Source: Taenia hydatigena
Taxonomy: Eukaryota; Platyhelminthes; Cestoda; Cyclophyllidea; Taeniidae
NCBI GenBank assembly: GCA_036345935.2
Contig: JADWOT020000005.1
Coordinates: 6,567,960-6,631,959, forward strand
Reading direction: 5' to 3'
DNA: 64,000 nt
Both the position numbers and the translations under genes were made by a program. Positions 11,479 to 25,700 of the stretch are shown here, in pieces (the stretch's first letter is position 1; each line of letters opens with the position of its first letter). Under the pieces are notes generated by a model, which was given only the letters and a program-made list of their open reading frames with translations, did no database searches and was not told where the DNA came from.

Positions 11479-12093
11479 TTCAACCAGTTTTTAGACTTTA
11501 TATTGTGGTTTCCTTCCTTCTAAAATTGTCTCTCCTTAAACTAGTTCCAAATGCCATTCAAGCAAGCATTTATGCGTACTTCAGCCCTGAGAAGAGTATT
11601 TATTACAAAACACTTACTCGCCAAATTATTGCTTTTTAAAGTATTTTGGTGAATGGGTGAAATTAAAAGTTTGCAAGGAAATTATGCTGCTTCATTACGA
11701 TCGGCTGTAGGTGGAGTGACATGGTTAAGACGTCCTTATCCCGATTGTCGCTGACCCAACCTTGTTAGCGTGACAACAAGTTTTATTCAATTGTCTAATA
11801 AATGTCTGTGTCATGGTGCGCTTTTTATTCGGAGGTTAGAGAATTTTTTAAAAATTTGGAAAATTGCATGCGGTAGTGTTTGTGAACCAAAATACATTAT
11901 TGCTGATCATTTTCGAAAAGGACGAATTACCCCAATTTTATCACAAATTTACCTGATTTTGCGAGTATATAGCTATAGAGTGGTGCATTTTTACAGTTTA
12001 ATGTAGCCACTGATAAAATGAAAGCCAATCATTCTGACGCAGTAGCTGAGTCCCCACTTTTTAAAGCAAAATAAGATGCATATGTTTTTCTGA
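11479..12093. other. Gene-free spacer
   Basis: I see no gene or repeat between family B copy 2 and TRIM copy 5. Confidence 0.5.
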
Positions 12094-12937
12094 TGTAATA
12101 CTTTATTTGTTCTGACTGCCAGTTTCTGCCTCGATCACAGAGGTGGCCACATCGACCTAGCCTCGTGGGCTGGCCTCTGGACCATGCCAACAGCCCTATT
12201 CCCTCTGTCTATTCAATACACATATTCCGCCCTGGTATTCTGCCTCCTTTTGCCTTCAAAGGAGTCTCAGCACGCTGCATTAATGACAGCGCAAGGCGGA
12301 CTCCACTTTATGGGGTTTCTATCTCCATCTCTACCGCCTCTGACATATAGCAGCGGTGTGAAAGAAGTGCCTGTACTACGCATGGGAGAATCTCTCACAT
12401 CTCCATAACAGAAGGACTGACAACGACGTCCACCTTCGGAATCCACCCCATCCTGAGGAGACAGGTATACTAACGTCTCCCTACGGACATACTGATGGTT
12501 GGCAGAACCTTTTACTCCAAATTTATTTCTCCAAACCGGACGACAGAACTCTAAGTCGAGCCGAAGTGCCAGGAGGAATCACTGACGTTGGTGCTAAGCA
12601 TCGCCTCAGTTGCGTTGAATATCGACTACTGACACGGTTTTTTCGTAGGTCCTCCTTACAGCACTGGTGACGTTTTGATGGGTGAGGCGAAAGGTGTACC
12701 TAGAGGAGTGTCGGGGACGACGCTCGAAGGGAGAGATGGGCTACGTAATACTTTGTCTGTTATGGCTGCTGGTTTCGGTTTCAGTTTCGTTCACTTGGGT
12801 GGTCATATTGCCCTGGCCGCGTTACCTGGTCTCTGGGCCATGCCAGCAGCTCCATTATCTCTGTTTATCGAATATACATATGTTCTGTCCTGGTATTTTG
12901 CCTTCTATTGCCTTCAGGGTGGTTTCGAGACGCTACA
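12094..12937 (+). mobile_element. TRIM-like LTR element, copy 5
   Basis: The 5' LTR is 12094-12279 (TGTAATACTTTA to GCTGCA). The primer-binding site is degraded (TTAATGACAGC). The internal part (12280-12743) has lost about 70-100 bp relative to copies 1 and 3 near 12450, where CATCC runs into GAGGAGACAGG. A purine tract, AAGGGAGAGATGGGC, precedes the 3' LTR (12744-12937, ending GCTACA). The first base pair of the 3' LTR is mutated (CG instead of TG). It is non-coding. Confidence 0.75.
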
Positions 12938-14573
12938 TGGCTGACCAAATATAGCATTAAATGTTATATTCACGCCCCATTGCTTATCATGGGCGACAAT
13001 GAGAACAGAAACTATCCATCGTCAAAGTTGCAGTTTTTGATTTTAATTCCTACTCTAGTTCCGGTTGGGTAGTTTTAGAGTGGCTCAACATCGCCGCCAC
13101 TGTGCAATACTGCGTCACTGTGTTCTATGAATGTCGGGTCTCATTGACTTCGTGTATTATCAAGTGTATTTTTTCCAAGATGTAATTCACCATTAAGTTT
13201 GATGATACCACATCACAACTAAGAAACAATCGGTTCAAATTTTGCAGGCTTTTACGGCTACAAATTATGCACAAGTCATTTTGCTCCGCAGAAGGTGTGC
13301 TTAAGCCCACTTTGTCTGTCTGGAGCTTGGAAATGCGGCCCTTAGGTTAAACAACTTTAATTTGAACGACCAGAAGCATGTCAAACTGTAATGCAAATAG
13401 CAGACAGCTTTTGATTTAAATCAGTTTAAGCATGCGTGTTTGTGTGCATCTGCACACCCATGTACCTCCCCAATGAGAGACAACAGGTTTGCTTCTCTGG
13501 TCTTTCACAACAATGATAAGTTTGCTGCAAGTAAAAATTGCGTTTGTCAAATTCGCGCATCCGAGCATGTTCGAAGGGAAGAATCGCATTTTAATTCAAT
13601 ATTACTGGATTAAATTTGTAATTATTTGAGGGTAAAGAGACATTTAAGGGCGACTTTCCTTAGGTTCTACGTAGTTCCAATAAGGAAAAGGAATCAGAGT
13701 TAACGCGACTCTTCTTGCATTTAACTCATTGTAATAATTGACAGATTTAATAAAATTTGCTTAAAGCGACTTGACGCGTTAAAACTTAAATAAAAATAAG
13801 TAGATTTTATGAAATTACTTCTATACTACTTTAGTTATAAGTAGCTGAATACATTTATGAATGAGGTATTTAATGTCGAGGGCATTTCATTGCAGTTAAA
13901 TTTCTAGTAGATCCACAAAGCTGAAACGGAATTAAGACCTCACCCTTATCATAATACTAGGCACTCAGAATTGTTGAACGACAGCGATTCCAGAATTCTT
14001 GAAATAGGTTTGCCAAAAAAATGGGTCGTAGGTGCAAATTGGGAGCACAATAATTATGCATATTCTGACAATCACACTCCTAATTATTTATTAAAACTTA
14101 GTGCATGAATTTTGGCCAAAGGAAACCCTATAAGTAATATGTCTTCTTCAGTTTACCTGATAGCCTGTTTTGCATTTTCCTCGTCCATGTGATCTTAGCG
14201 CATTTGTAGCCAGCAAATTGGGCTATCAGCGCACATACCTGTATTTGCAGCAAGCAAAATAAAGGTGAAGATGCACGTGGATATATTTTGCCCCCCAAAG
14301 GAGGCCCACTGCGCCCGCGACTTCAACGGTGTTCTTGCACACGTACGCGGTCTTCTCGGCACCCTATTGGCTGGACCGTCTTGCGTCTTCATTGGTCGTA
14401 GGCGCTTCGGTGGCCCAAGCTGACAGATATCCAACGGTGATGTTGGTGTGTGCACATCCCATTCCTCAGCACAGGGCACGTATACAGTCGTGCCTATTTG
14501 CTGTGATCCGTGGGAAGCGCGCACACAACTTTCTCGATGTGTCAATAATGCTGTTTCGATGTAACACTTCCGA
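12938..14573. other. Upstream region of the RhoGEF gene
   Basis: This should contain the promoter and 5' UTR of the large plus-strand gene. An in-frame TAA lies at 14562-14564, just upstream of the chosen ATG. I see no clear TATA box. A 160-residue minus-strand frame (14195-14677) overlaps the first exon and looks like a chance antisense frame. Confidence 0.45.
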
Positions 14574-15472
14574 ATGACTACAGTTTCGCCAGCAGAAAAT
14601 TTGAATCGCATTTCCCTGGGGAAAAAGGCTACAAGAACTGTCACCGCTCCCTCACTTAGTGCACGCCAGCACGACAAGGATTTGAGAGCGTCAGATCAAG
14701 CCCAACGACCTCTGGCTAATCGCTATGCTTCTCAAGACAATGGATTATCTCCATTCACTAGTTCGGGCTACCTCTCTCCCAGGCTTAAATCTAGCTCCTC
14801 TACATGTATGCGTGATGTTAAAGAAGTGTTTACTATTCAGCAAATCATGCGCGATACTTTAGAGGTCCGAAGAAAGCCTCAATCCGACGGTAGCAAGAGG
14901 ATAATACAGAGGCAACACCATAAAAAGGAATTTCTTCGATCATGGTCACGAGAGAGAATCATAGTTACGGAAGAAATTATCTATCCTATGACTAGCTTGA
15001 CCGTAACTAGTGCTTCCAATTCGTTTTCTTCTATCGCTGGGCCTCAGAGTAAACCCTACTTTCCATTGGAGAAGTATAACACTTCTGGGAGGTCGCTTCC
15101 TTTACCTTCGGTGACTGTGGTCGGTGCCCTACCATCCCATGTGGCAGACCACGGTCGTCACGTACCCATAACAACCACAAGCAATGGAAGAATGTCTCTC
15201 ACACGAGACAGGAGATCACGTCTTAAAAAGCAAATTTCTGAACCAGAAAGCTCCAGTCTACTTTTCAGCGACCTATCTTCAGCTAGCAGTGTGGCAGATG
15301 CTAGGGTTATTGAGGTGCGTAAAGCATCAGATAGCCTGCGTCTACCGCGGCAGATGTCGTCGCAAATGCTTATGCGACGATCGGACTCGACTGCTCTTAA
15401 ACGAGTCATTAGTCCTCATTTTCCGACTATGGAATACGCTCTCATGGAACATGCTGACGAGGATCAACTAGT
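14574..15472 (+). CDS. RhoGEF2: RhoGEF exon 1: start and Ser/Arg-rich N-terminus
   Basis: This encodes aa 1-299 and two bases of the next codon. The ATG at 14574 is the first after an in-frame TAA at 14562. The donor is GTGAGT at 15473. The product is rich in Ser, Arg and Thr, has no known domain and looks disordered. Its place in the gene rests on the phase match with exon 2 (the split codon gives Val) and on the absence of another partner; it is less certain than the domain exons. Confidence 0.75.
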
Positions 15473-16665
15473 GTGAGTTCCGTGTTTGTCCAAATTTGCA
15501 CGTGAGCTTGAGTCGCTTTTTTTACTTGGTAGGGCGATTGTAATATGAAAACACAGTACTCTCGGCTAATAATGTTTACAGCAGAATGCAGCTAAAGGTC
15601 GCATTAAAATCGAGGTTATGACAGTTTCACGTGCCCCAAATTAACATGCCCTAACCGACGCATTAAAGGTGTAGATGTCCTTAAGTCGCATTCCCATGCC
15701 CCTTAAACAGGCGTCATAGCATTAACGTTAACTCCCAAGTCTGCGAATCACGCAGAGAATTTCGGATGAGTTAGTTAGTTGGAACTGCACGAATTCTAAA
15801 AATGACTGACCCAGAAACTCAAGTGGCTCATGCATCAAATAGATTGGTTGGGGGGTGTGAGTTTATTCAGTTTGATTTACTTGTCACGTCACGTCACTAT
15901 TGTAGCACGTCAATTTGGTTTCTTTTACAGCTTAGCTAGCCTGCTTTAATCACAAGCCGACTATCATGCTTGAAGTATGGTCCATTACACCATGACATTT
16001 TCTACTCTTAAGGAGTACAGAAACCCAGAGTAAAAATTCACCCAGAAAATGACGGAAATGCGAACCGTTTGGTATAATAAGTTGATTAATTATGATTAGC
16101 TGGCCGAATGCCAGACTACCACTTTCTTGAGCACAAATTCTAACGTGCACGTAGAATCGCATTAAGATGACTTGGACATCTATTTTTGCTCCTTTGTCTT
16201 TCCCATTATGACCTTGTGACAAGTCTTGATGTGACCTCTTTAAGTCTTCACGTTGTGTGCTTCATTGGAATTCTTCAGGTCCTCTACATTGATGTAATTG
16301 CTTCAGTTTCACGGGCAGAATTTATCCAAACCGATTTCCCAATTTCACAATAGGTAAAATCAGAGTGTTGCTCCCCAATACTTCAAGCAGGAAAAGGCAG
16401 CTAATGCTACTTCAATTCACTTGAACCTAATTTGGCAACATTGATGTTTCCATTAGGACAGGATCACCTTGTTCATAAGGAGTGGGCTGAGAAAAATGTT
16501 AAGGGGAAAAGGGCTATCTTATCGGCAAGTGATCCACCTTCGTTGCGCAATGCCCACGCAACCACACCGGACCATAAATAATAGAAAGCGACTCCTTTCC
16601 ACGCAGCTGTTATAACAGTTGTTGCAGAGAAAGTGAGTTTAGAGTGATTATATGGGTAAGTAAAA

Positions 16666-16701
<36 letters not shown>

Positions 16702-19700
16702 TTGTTAAGTCTAAGTCACTGAACCAACAAAAAGGCCTAAGTGGATACGCCTACCTCGTATTTTGATGATTTCGATCACACCACGATCGCGAAGCAGATA
16801 CTTAGACGTCGGCCTTTTGGTGCGTAAAATTTGAGTAGTCATTGGTCCGAAAAGTGTGCTCGCACACCTACACACGCGGGCGCATGTGCAAGCACATGGG
16901 CACGAGAGCCCGCAATCATTGGGTGGGTGTCTAGTCATGCGTGTGAGGCTGTTAATTTATTCACACAAAAAGTTACTGCACAACGAAACGTGGTGCGCGA
17001 AGTAGTGGGTATTCTCTCAGTTATCTGCTTAAAATGTGCTGTTCGACTACGTCGCTCCCATCCACCCAAATGCTCGTACAATCGGATTAATTCTGAGACC
17101 CACATGACTAAGGGAAATCTGAGACATCTACTTGGCATTTCAAAGTGAGTTAATCTTCTGTAACCTGCAATTTTACTGGGATTTTTGATCATCCTAGCGA
17201 TTTAATTCTATTGTGTACGAGCACAGTGTAATTCAACCGTTCTCTAGAAATGGGGTTCACAAATATACGCAAGAGAGGCCAGAAATTGTACAGCTTACAC
17301 AAAATATTTTTCGACGATGCAAAGCGTGGGAGAACCCCTAGCAAAGAAACATCCTGGACCTATAGTGTTAGGGAGAAATTGGCTAGTTTTGCCTTCTGTC
17401 TACTCAGCACATGGGGATCCACACGATCTAGACTTTGTCACTCTGGAACTGCCATGAATACTTCATAGATGTCCTACCAGGAATTAACGTAGCTTTCAAT
17501 TCACAAAAGCTGCTGATAAACACTTGGATGGGATACTTCAAAGCCTGATGGAAGCAATAACTTTGTGTCCACTGAAACGCTCAATGATCTGTTCTCGTTT
17601 TTGAATAAAAATCCTTCCTCTTCAGATCTCGTACTTTTACCATGAAAAATTCGCTTTGAATGTTCGGCTATTTGTAGTTTGTATTTTTTTCAGTAAAGCA
17701 CGTTGATGTTAACAAAATAAGTGATGGTTGCATTGAATGTTTGGAGAAAATGTGCCAAATTTAATTGATTGTAAGCTGTGAACACCGAAGTGACCGAATG
17801 ACCCGACTCCGCCTGTGGCTCTCGTGACTGGGGTCGGAGGCGCTTCAGACACGTCAGCGTCTCTGAGTAAGGCGAGTGTCTCTAAGCCCGCGCCTGTGTG
17901 TTCGTGTACTTAACTATCACGTTGCATAAATTATGCATGCAGAACCAAATTGACATCGCAATCCATTTTGTATGCATATTTCCTATCAAATCGGATGCGA
18001 CAATACCGCCCTGGAGGCGAATCGGTGGCTTCTTACATCCCGCTCTAATGGTACACGATTTACTCGAAAATCCTACTTCAGCTTCATCGCTGCCGATTTT
18101 GGTGTGCAACAGAATACTTTCGCAGTGCATAAGTCAAGGGAACCACGTACAAACGTCTTGGCATTTGAGAAAATCTTGTTGCCGAAAGGTAGTTGAGTGA
18201 ATGAGGCAACGAACCATTCCAAAGGATAGACAACTCGATTCAGGCAGCAATCTAAGCGAACTGTGAATAATGTGAATTCGACATACTTATTTATATTTAC
18301 TGTATATAACACCAAACACTTGGCGAACTATGTTATTTGAAGGCTCGATAAAGTATTGTAGCGCTTGAGAGCAACCAGACCCGCACTGAAGTGGAAATAA
18401 AATTCTCCATTTTAATTGTGATTGCATGCAAATGCTCACTGAACATGGTAGGTGAGATTTAGAATAATGTCAGGTTTTGATAAGACATTGTTTACCCACT
18501 ACAGATGAACGACAGCTACCTGAGGTCATCGAAATCGAAGAAAGTTGACCTTTTTGAAAAACTATCAATCTTTACAGTCGTTCTGTAAAGGAAGCCACAA
18601 ATACAAAATTTTATCCGAGTTATCTATATCAGCTGGACAAAGCTTCGCATTTTTGAAATTGTGTTGTTTGAAACATTTTCACCTTCGGGTGCTTGAGTAC
18701 AACTTAGGTTTGCAGAGCATAAGATTATTTTTTATCATTCAGACAAAATATCCCACCTCTACGGCCAGTTGAAAAAGCGAAGTCTCTTGAGGCGGTGAGC
18801 GAGGAAAACCAGAAACGGAATCCCGTCCTACAGCGAGTACCCATAATAGAGTCCTCCAAGCCCCTTCTTAAAGTGTTCAACAGTTCACTGCTTAACCCAA
18901 TGCAAAAGGCACCTGCTGCTCCATCACAAGAGCAACAGATAACTGCGCAAATGCTTACCACCTCCGAGCTTCCACCAAGCATTTCGCCTCCAGATTACCA
19001 TTCGGTTCTGTCGGAAGAGCATGAACTGACGGCACAGGACGAGGAAGATTTACGTAGCACGTCGACATCAATCTACGAGACTGCAAGATCTTCCGTTTCA
19101 CCTTCACCGAGCCGTGAAGAGATCCCCCCGTCGCCGGCACAGACACCTACACTCCATCAAGCACATCATCACTGGTACCATCATCAACAAATGTCACAAC
19201 AGGAGCAGGAAAGAGAAGGAGAAGGAGACACTATGACTACGGTAATTGATAAGTTGGATGCAGCCACAGAAACTGTGATCCCCACTTCTCCAGTCTACTT
19301 TAGGACCATTGTGCGGAGGGATCATGCGGGCTATGGGTTGACTGTATGCGGTACCAATCCTGTCACCGTGCGGAATATTCGTGAGGGTAAGGAGTCGGTT
19401 TCTCAAAAAAAAAGAATTATAAAACTTTTTACTTTGTATGTGCATGAATGAGGTGCATGTACTCTCCATTAATCACATTGGTGGAATCGGACACACATTC
19501 ATTCTCTAATTAAATCCTCCAACATTGATATCGTTTCCCACCGCGTCTCTTAAAGTAAATTTAGACGTCAGATGATATTAATCTGATTTTAAATCTTAAA
19601 ATATTTAATCGAATCACCATGGTAACAAAATTTGCACAGAAAGTAGCGCACGTGTTGGCAGTGTTGTCCTCCTCCAACCCAGACAGCCACTTGAGACGCT

Positions 19701-22700
19701 CGAGACTAGCGAACGATAAAGCAGAGCCGCGCTTAGAACCGGTGAGATCCGGCTGGTTTCTGGTCTGTAGTTGCTATGATTTATAAACAAAGCTGACCAT
19801 ATTTGGTCGTGTGCTTTGTATATGAACTAATGGTTCACCGAGGTACCCGCCACGACAAATGGGAAGCAGTTTCTTTCTGTCACAGCATAGTTGGGCCCCA
19901 CCGCAGATTCTGTACAGGCAATTCATGCAATATTTGTAGTTTGTTTTATTCGTCGGCCAATACGTCACCCTGGAGTGACAATTGGGCGTTTATTATGGCC
20001 ATTCTGAAAGGCCAATGAATATTTATGTGGTCATGTTAAGTAGTATTGGACGTCTATTACCATTACATACATTCAATTCACATTGTGCACCGCCTCATAC
20101 CATGAATTCTTTGAAATACCAGCCAAAGGTGGGAAGTTTACTGCGGCTATTACATATGATGGAGGATGAGCGGCTGAATGATGTATAATGAGAATAACCA
20201 GCCGAAAGGAAACGATGTTTATTTTACCATTGTTACTGTGAAATAGTTTGTTGTACTTTTTATTGTAAGTATAAACTTTGGACTCGGAGTAGAGTCGAGC
20301 TTTTTGCGTGCATTGATCCAGTTCTGTTGTGCATAATCAGTCTAAACTGCTGCACAGCAGAGAGCAATGGTTTTGACATGGCTTTTCTACGTAAAGAACA
20401 ACAAAATGAGTGGTTGTAAAACGGCACTATAGCCTACATTATCCAAGTATCAAAGCGTATATTTTAAAGGGTAATGGGAGCGTAAAGAAAGAGTACCTCC
20501 ATGAAATTCATAGTGATATTTTAAAAGGATTTATCGTTAATATAAACACTTTTGACCACTAATCTTATGTGTAATGTGTTGATTATTCTAAGTATCTTAA
20601 TCAAAATAAAAAGCCCGAAAATTGAGTTCATTTTACACCCTACAGAGAATGAGTGTAGGTTAGATAACTGACGTGCTAAATATGCGAATTCTACAACTAG
20701 TAAAAGAAAATAATTAGTACGGATATGGAGGAGTTGTGTGGTCTCTAAGTTGAAAAAGGCAGATTTTCTATGGTGAGACATTATGCTAATATCCTTGAGT
20801 CGGTGAACCTGAAATGTCGGAACGGTGTGGAGGGGCGTTGTCAAATTTGCATGCGATGAAGCTTCCTTGGGACTGGAGCTTTCATACTGTATGCACATTC
20901 GAGAAATTTGGTTTATCTATTGTACGGAGCATGCGCTTTTCTTGTCCCTTGGCTACACGTATCAAGCATCCGTAGTCTGTATGGCGCCTCCCTCAAGGAA
21001 AGGTCACATTTGCACGTCCACATTTGCCCATTTGAAGTAACTGTTTCGGTGGGCGGGTCGATACCTTTGGCATTGGCACTACCATAAACATTCTGTGGCC
21101 TACCCCGTTCAAGGTGCAAAACAATTCCAGTCACAAAATTAGTTATTCAGAGGTTTTTCTAATGTATTGGGGACTACCTGGTTCTGGTAATATGGATGAT
21201 AAAATTTGCGTTGGACGAAGTAGTTTGACTCGAAAGCCTACTACAAGGGGCAAATACGCGGTGCTTATGCGCCTTTCATTCATGCGTGCAGCGTGCCGAG
21301 ACTTTCTTGAGGGCAAAAGAAGGCAAAATACTAGGATAGAATGTACATATATTCAATAGAAAGAGGGCATGGGGCTGCTGGCATGGCTAGGGCAACGTGA
21401 CGACCTCTCGAATCGAAAAGAAACCGGCAGTCATGACAAACAAAGTATTACAGCACCTGTAGCCGCTTGTAGAAGGTTTTCAGACATGGTCAAGCAGGTT
21501 GACGGCAGCTATCGGGAAGCTAGCACCGGATAAGACATCGTAGGGCATAATCTCAGACGCATATGAAGTATTTCTGACGACGATGGAGAATTGTGTCTCC
21601 TTAATCAACCGCATAAAGGCAGTTTCCAATCATCGAAATGTCTCCTCCAAGGCCCGCTACTCCACTCCGCATTTATCCACCTTGTGAATTTTATCGGGAA
21701 CCTCCTTTTTGTGATACTTGTTTTTGTAAATAGATTTTGACAATGTTTTAAAGTGGTTTGATTTAAGGCAAATTTTACCTTTTGACTCAGAAGTTTTCCC
21801 ATTTTAGGTGGAACAGCTGAACGAGCTGGGCTGAGACCCGGGGATGAAATCGTAAAGGTATGTGCTTGACGTATCTTGGGGATACTTCAGTTTCCAAGTG
21901 TTACTCAGTAAAATCTGACTTTTAACCTTAAATCTAGCCAAAAGCTACGATTGTTATGAATTTATTTACATTAATTTGTAGGTTAACGGGGTCAATGTTG
22001 AGGAGATGGATCATCAAGAGGTGGTTGAGCGAATTAGAGGTATGCACAAAAGCCTACACAATGTCTTCAAGTAATGACATGTTTGGCATTCGCCTTCAAT
22101 GAAGGTAGCACCGTCTAATTTTTTAATGCAGCATTTGGCATTTTGACTAGATCTTAATGAAATAACTAAGTTTTTCCCCCTTCCATCAAGATGACAAATT
22201 AATTGTTCTTGGTAGTACACCGACCATCTTTGAATGTTACAATTCATGGCCACTTCTAACCGAGAGTTAAACTAATTTGAGGACCAACTAAATTGTTTAT
22301 AAACAAGTTTCGAATCCTTAAGTCGTCTTTGCCAATAGTGGAGTAGCAAAAAGATCCGGACATATTTTGGCCACTCGAATGGGTCGATTTTACCATAAAA
22401 TACTCTTCCTCCAGGACAAGAAAAGTTATCATTTAGTGTTTACGAATCCTGACCAAGTCACTGATATTAGGTTTTAAATCCAAAATATCTGCTAATTGTG
22501 CTTACACCCAAATGCCATCGTTACGGTTGGAACGGGATAATTCTATGGCAGGCATTTTGGTCAGTACGCCCAATTCCAACACTGAAGCAATGAGGTAAGT
22601 AAAAGCCAGTGTAAGGTGCTGTTAAAAATTGAAAATGGACAGGTAAATAAGGTTCTCGAAATAATCTCGTTCACTCATCCAAGTGCTTTGCTGTCCTTCA

Positions 22701-25700
22701 CAGGAGGCGCATCGTCTTGTGGCGTGTTGCATGCATTAGCTTGAAGCTGACCGAGGGTGTGTCAAGGCGGTTCATTTGAAGGGAGCAAACGTTTGATAAA
22801 CTTTAAAACACAAACATTCTACTCCTAATCAGTTGATTAATTGCTCGAGAGGTATATTAGTTGTTGTCGAAATGGAATAATTAAAAAACGTCTTGTCTTG
22901 GTTTCAAATTTCGTGCCTATGGTCGGTAGATGAGGACTGTAGTGGTATCGAAAATAAAAAAAACCTGGACAAGGAGTTAATGCAAGTGGCTAGTGTTCTA
23001 CAAGAAGACTTAAGGCATTTTACTATGACGTTAATAAAATTTGAATGAGGTAATGAGAAATGTTTACTTGCAGCTAAGGCCACAGTTTGCTTCATGCTGC
23101 GTCGAATACGCCCATCAAGAAGATACCTGGCATCCACGACAGGCGAAAGTGTGGAGCCGAATCAACCAAGCCACCGTCGCTACCAGAAACGCCGATTACA
23201 TCGGGAGACAATCGGAAGTAGTAGCGGCGGAGGCACCGCGGCAGCGGTTAATCGTCGCCGACCTAACAACGGCGTTGCTAGCAGCCGCCGGAGCTTCCAA
23301 CGTCAGCAGTCTTCATCCCCACCCACTTACTCCGGTCGCACTGACACAGACGGCGATGAAACAGTGCGCGGTGGCAGCGGTGGAGCTTTGGGATCTAGCT
23401 CCGGTGGGTACGACTGGGCCGAGGAGGATGTAAGTTGAGGTGCAGTCCACGCCACCCTCCACCTTGTGCACAAATCCCTCACCTCCTCCCCCATACTCCC
23501 ACCTTACCGTCGCCGTTGCCGCTGTTGCTGCCACTGCCACTACCACCATCACCATAACTCACTTGTTGTTGTTGTTATCACGCACGTGTGCTCCCGTGCT
23601 TTTTGTGTGCTTATGGAGGAAGAGCAGTTGAATACCTCACCTCTCCCACTCCCCATCGCACCTGGTATTCACCCGCTCTCCTATCAGTGCCTTAATTGAC
23701 TTCCTTTGGACACACCATTTCCTCCCCCTGTGGAATGAGTGTACAGGTGTAGAGAGAGAAACATGTGGGACTACGTAGTGCTGTCTTTCGTCAATATTAT
23801 TACTATTATTATAACAATAGTAGTCGTCATTGCGGCTGTCAATACTCTGGCTTTAAAAGAATAACCTTCCTGCTCGTAAGTGTGCGACGCGCGTCTAACG
23901 ACATAACAGCAACGTAACTACTGAACTTCAAAGGAACTCTATATGATCCAATAAAATGGTACGCGGCGGATTCAGGCAATTGTTTCTGTGAAAACGTGAT
24001 GGCCATGCACATTATTTTTAATCGCAACTCTATGAAACCATTGCGATCCTATAAAGTGAACGTCCACATCTGTAGACAATCTGAAAAGTTTGTCTTCAAA
24101 AGCTGTTCGCTTGAGGGTAACCAAGTGTAGAATATGTCCACAAAACACCAAACTTTAGTCACTTAATTAGTAGTATCTCGATAGGCTCTTTATTAAGTCA
24201 TGAATAGTCTTCCACAAATCTACAGCCGTTGGCAACACAGTACCACATTTATCAGGCTCCACTTTCTTTCAGATGCTATTTTAGAAGTGTCAGTTGCGTG
24301 AAAGAGAGTGCAAGTAAATTCTGCTGGGTCACTTGGAACCAACGTGGTCGTGTGTTTGGGCCGTGAAGGGTGTACCACGCTTCACTGGGAAAAAAAATAT
24401 TCTTATGAAATAAAATCTCCCTCCACTTCCCACTGCACTAGACATCAAAAGAGCTACTGAAATGAAACTAAATAAAAATGACAAATACGACGGATTTTTT
24501 GAAAAATAAATTTGGAACGCAGAAAAACAATGAGGTGAAACTACCGTTCAACCGCTATAAAACCTTATTAGTGGTAAATGATCACAATTTTTCAAAAGGC
24601 TTTTTACAGGATCAAACTGTTTACTGGGGCTCATGACTGCCCGTAGTGTGCCACGGAAGTCACTTCAAAATTATATTTGGCATTTTAGAATAGATAAGAG
24701 GCAAAAACAATGCATCGGAGCTCAGTAGTGATTTATTTTATTTATTTGTTTATTCAAAAAAGCATAATTATTAAACGGTTTTCGTTAAATTTTTAAGGTT
24801 CTCAGTAATGCTAGAATGATTGGGTAAGATGATTTGCCTCAAAATTTGGTTTTAATTTTCCTTTTAAAAATATTAGCAGAAATTTCTCCTCATGTTCCCA
24901 TTTTTCCAAGAAGTTCACTGGTGCAATTAACTATTAAGGGGGTAAATTTAATGGTCTTTACTAGTAATCATAAAAGCCACACAATTTAGCGTAGTTTTGT
25001 GGGAATTGTTTTCAAATCTCGCACAGTTAAAATGTGCCTAACAGTGAATTTTTCATCCGAAAGGCTAGAGGGACACCAAAATGTGCGTAATACAACACGT
25101 TTTCAGACAACCATGAAGGGATGCGGGCGTTTGGCTTAGGACCTTTAGGTAGACTCTCCGTCTACCTGAATTCTGGTATGTAAGCTGGAATTTGAAGCGA
25201 AAATTTTGCATAGTTGACTAAAGCGAGGTATTCCGCAGTTGTCAACTGTAGACGGTTCTTCCCTTTCCTCCTCTTCCCTTCTTTCACCCTTACGTTGCGA
25301 AGACTTCATGCTCCTAGACGTCTCTATCATATGCTGAGGACTGACACAAAGTGACTATGTCGGAGAGTCCGGGACGAGGATGTGTCGGCCTCCGAAGAGC
25401 GACCACGCTGCTCTACGACCAGGTTGAATTTGTCCACCCGTCTCTGGCCTACAAAGCACAACTAAAGAGCACAAGAATTACATCAACATTGCCCAAACCA
25501 GACAAAACGTGCAAAACCTCTATAAGTGACTCTAAGTAGGGGATTCCCCTTTTCAATTACGATGTTTGTCACATAATTTTCAGTTTTTGCGAAAAAAGCG
25601 TCATTTCAAGTCGTCATACCACCTGGAGTTTCGTATGACTGTTACAAACCGACTTTCTCAACAGCCGTTTTGAAAAGAACTAGTGGTTATAAGGTGTTAA

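Noticed and set aside
14195..14677. 160-codon minus-strand open frame
   Set aside because: It overlaps the first RhoGEF exon in antisense, has no recognisable domain, and part of it is a shadow of the GC-richer coding start.
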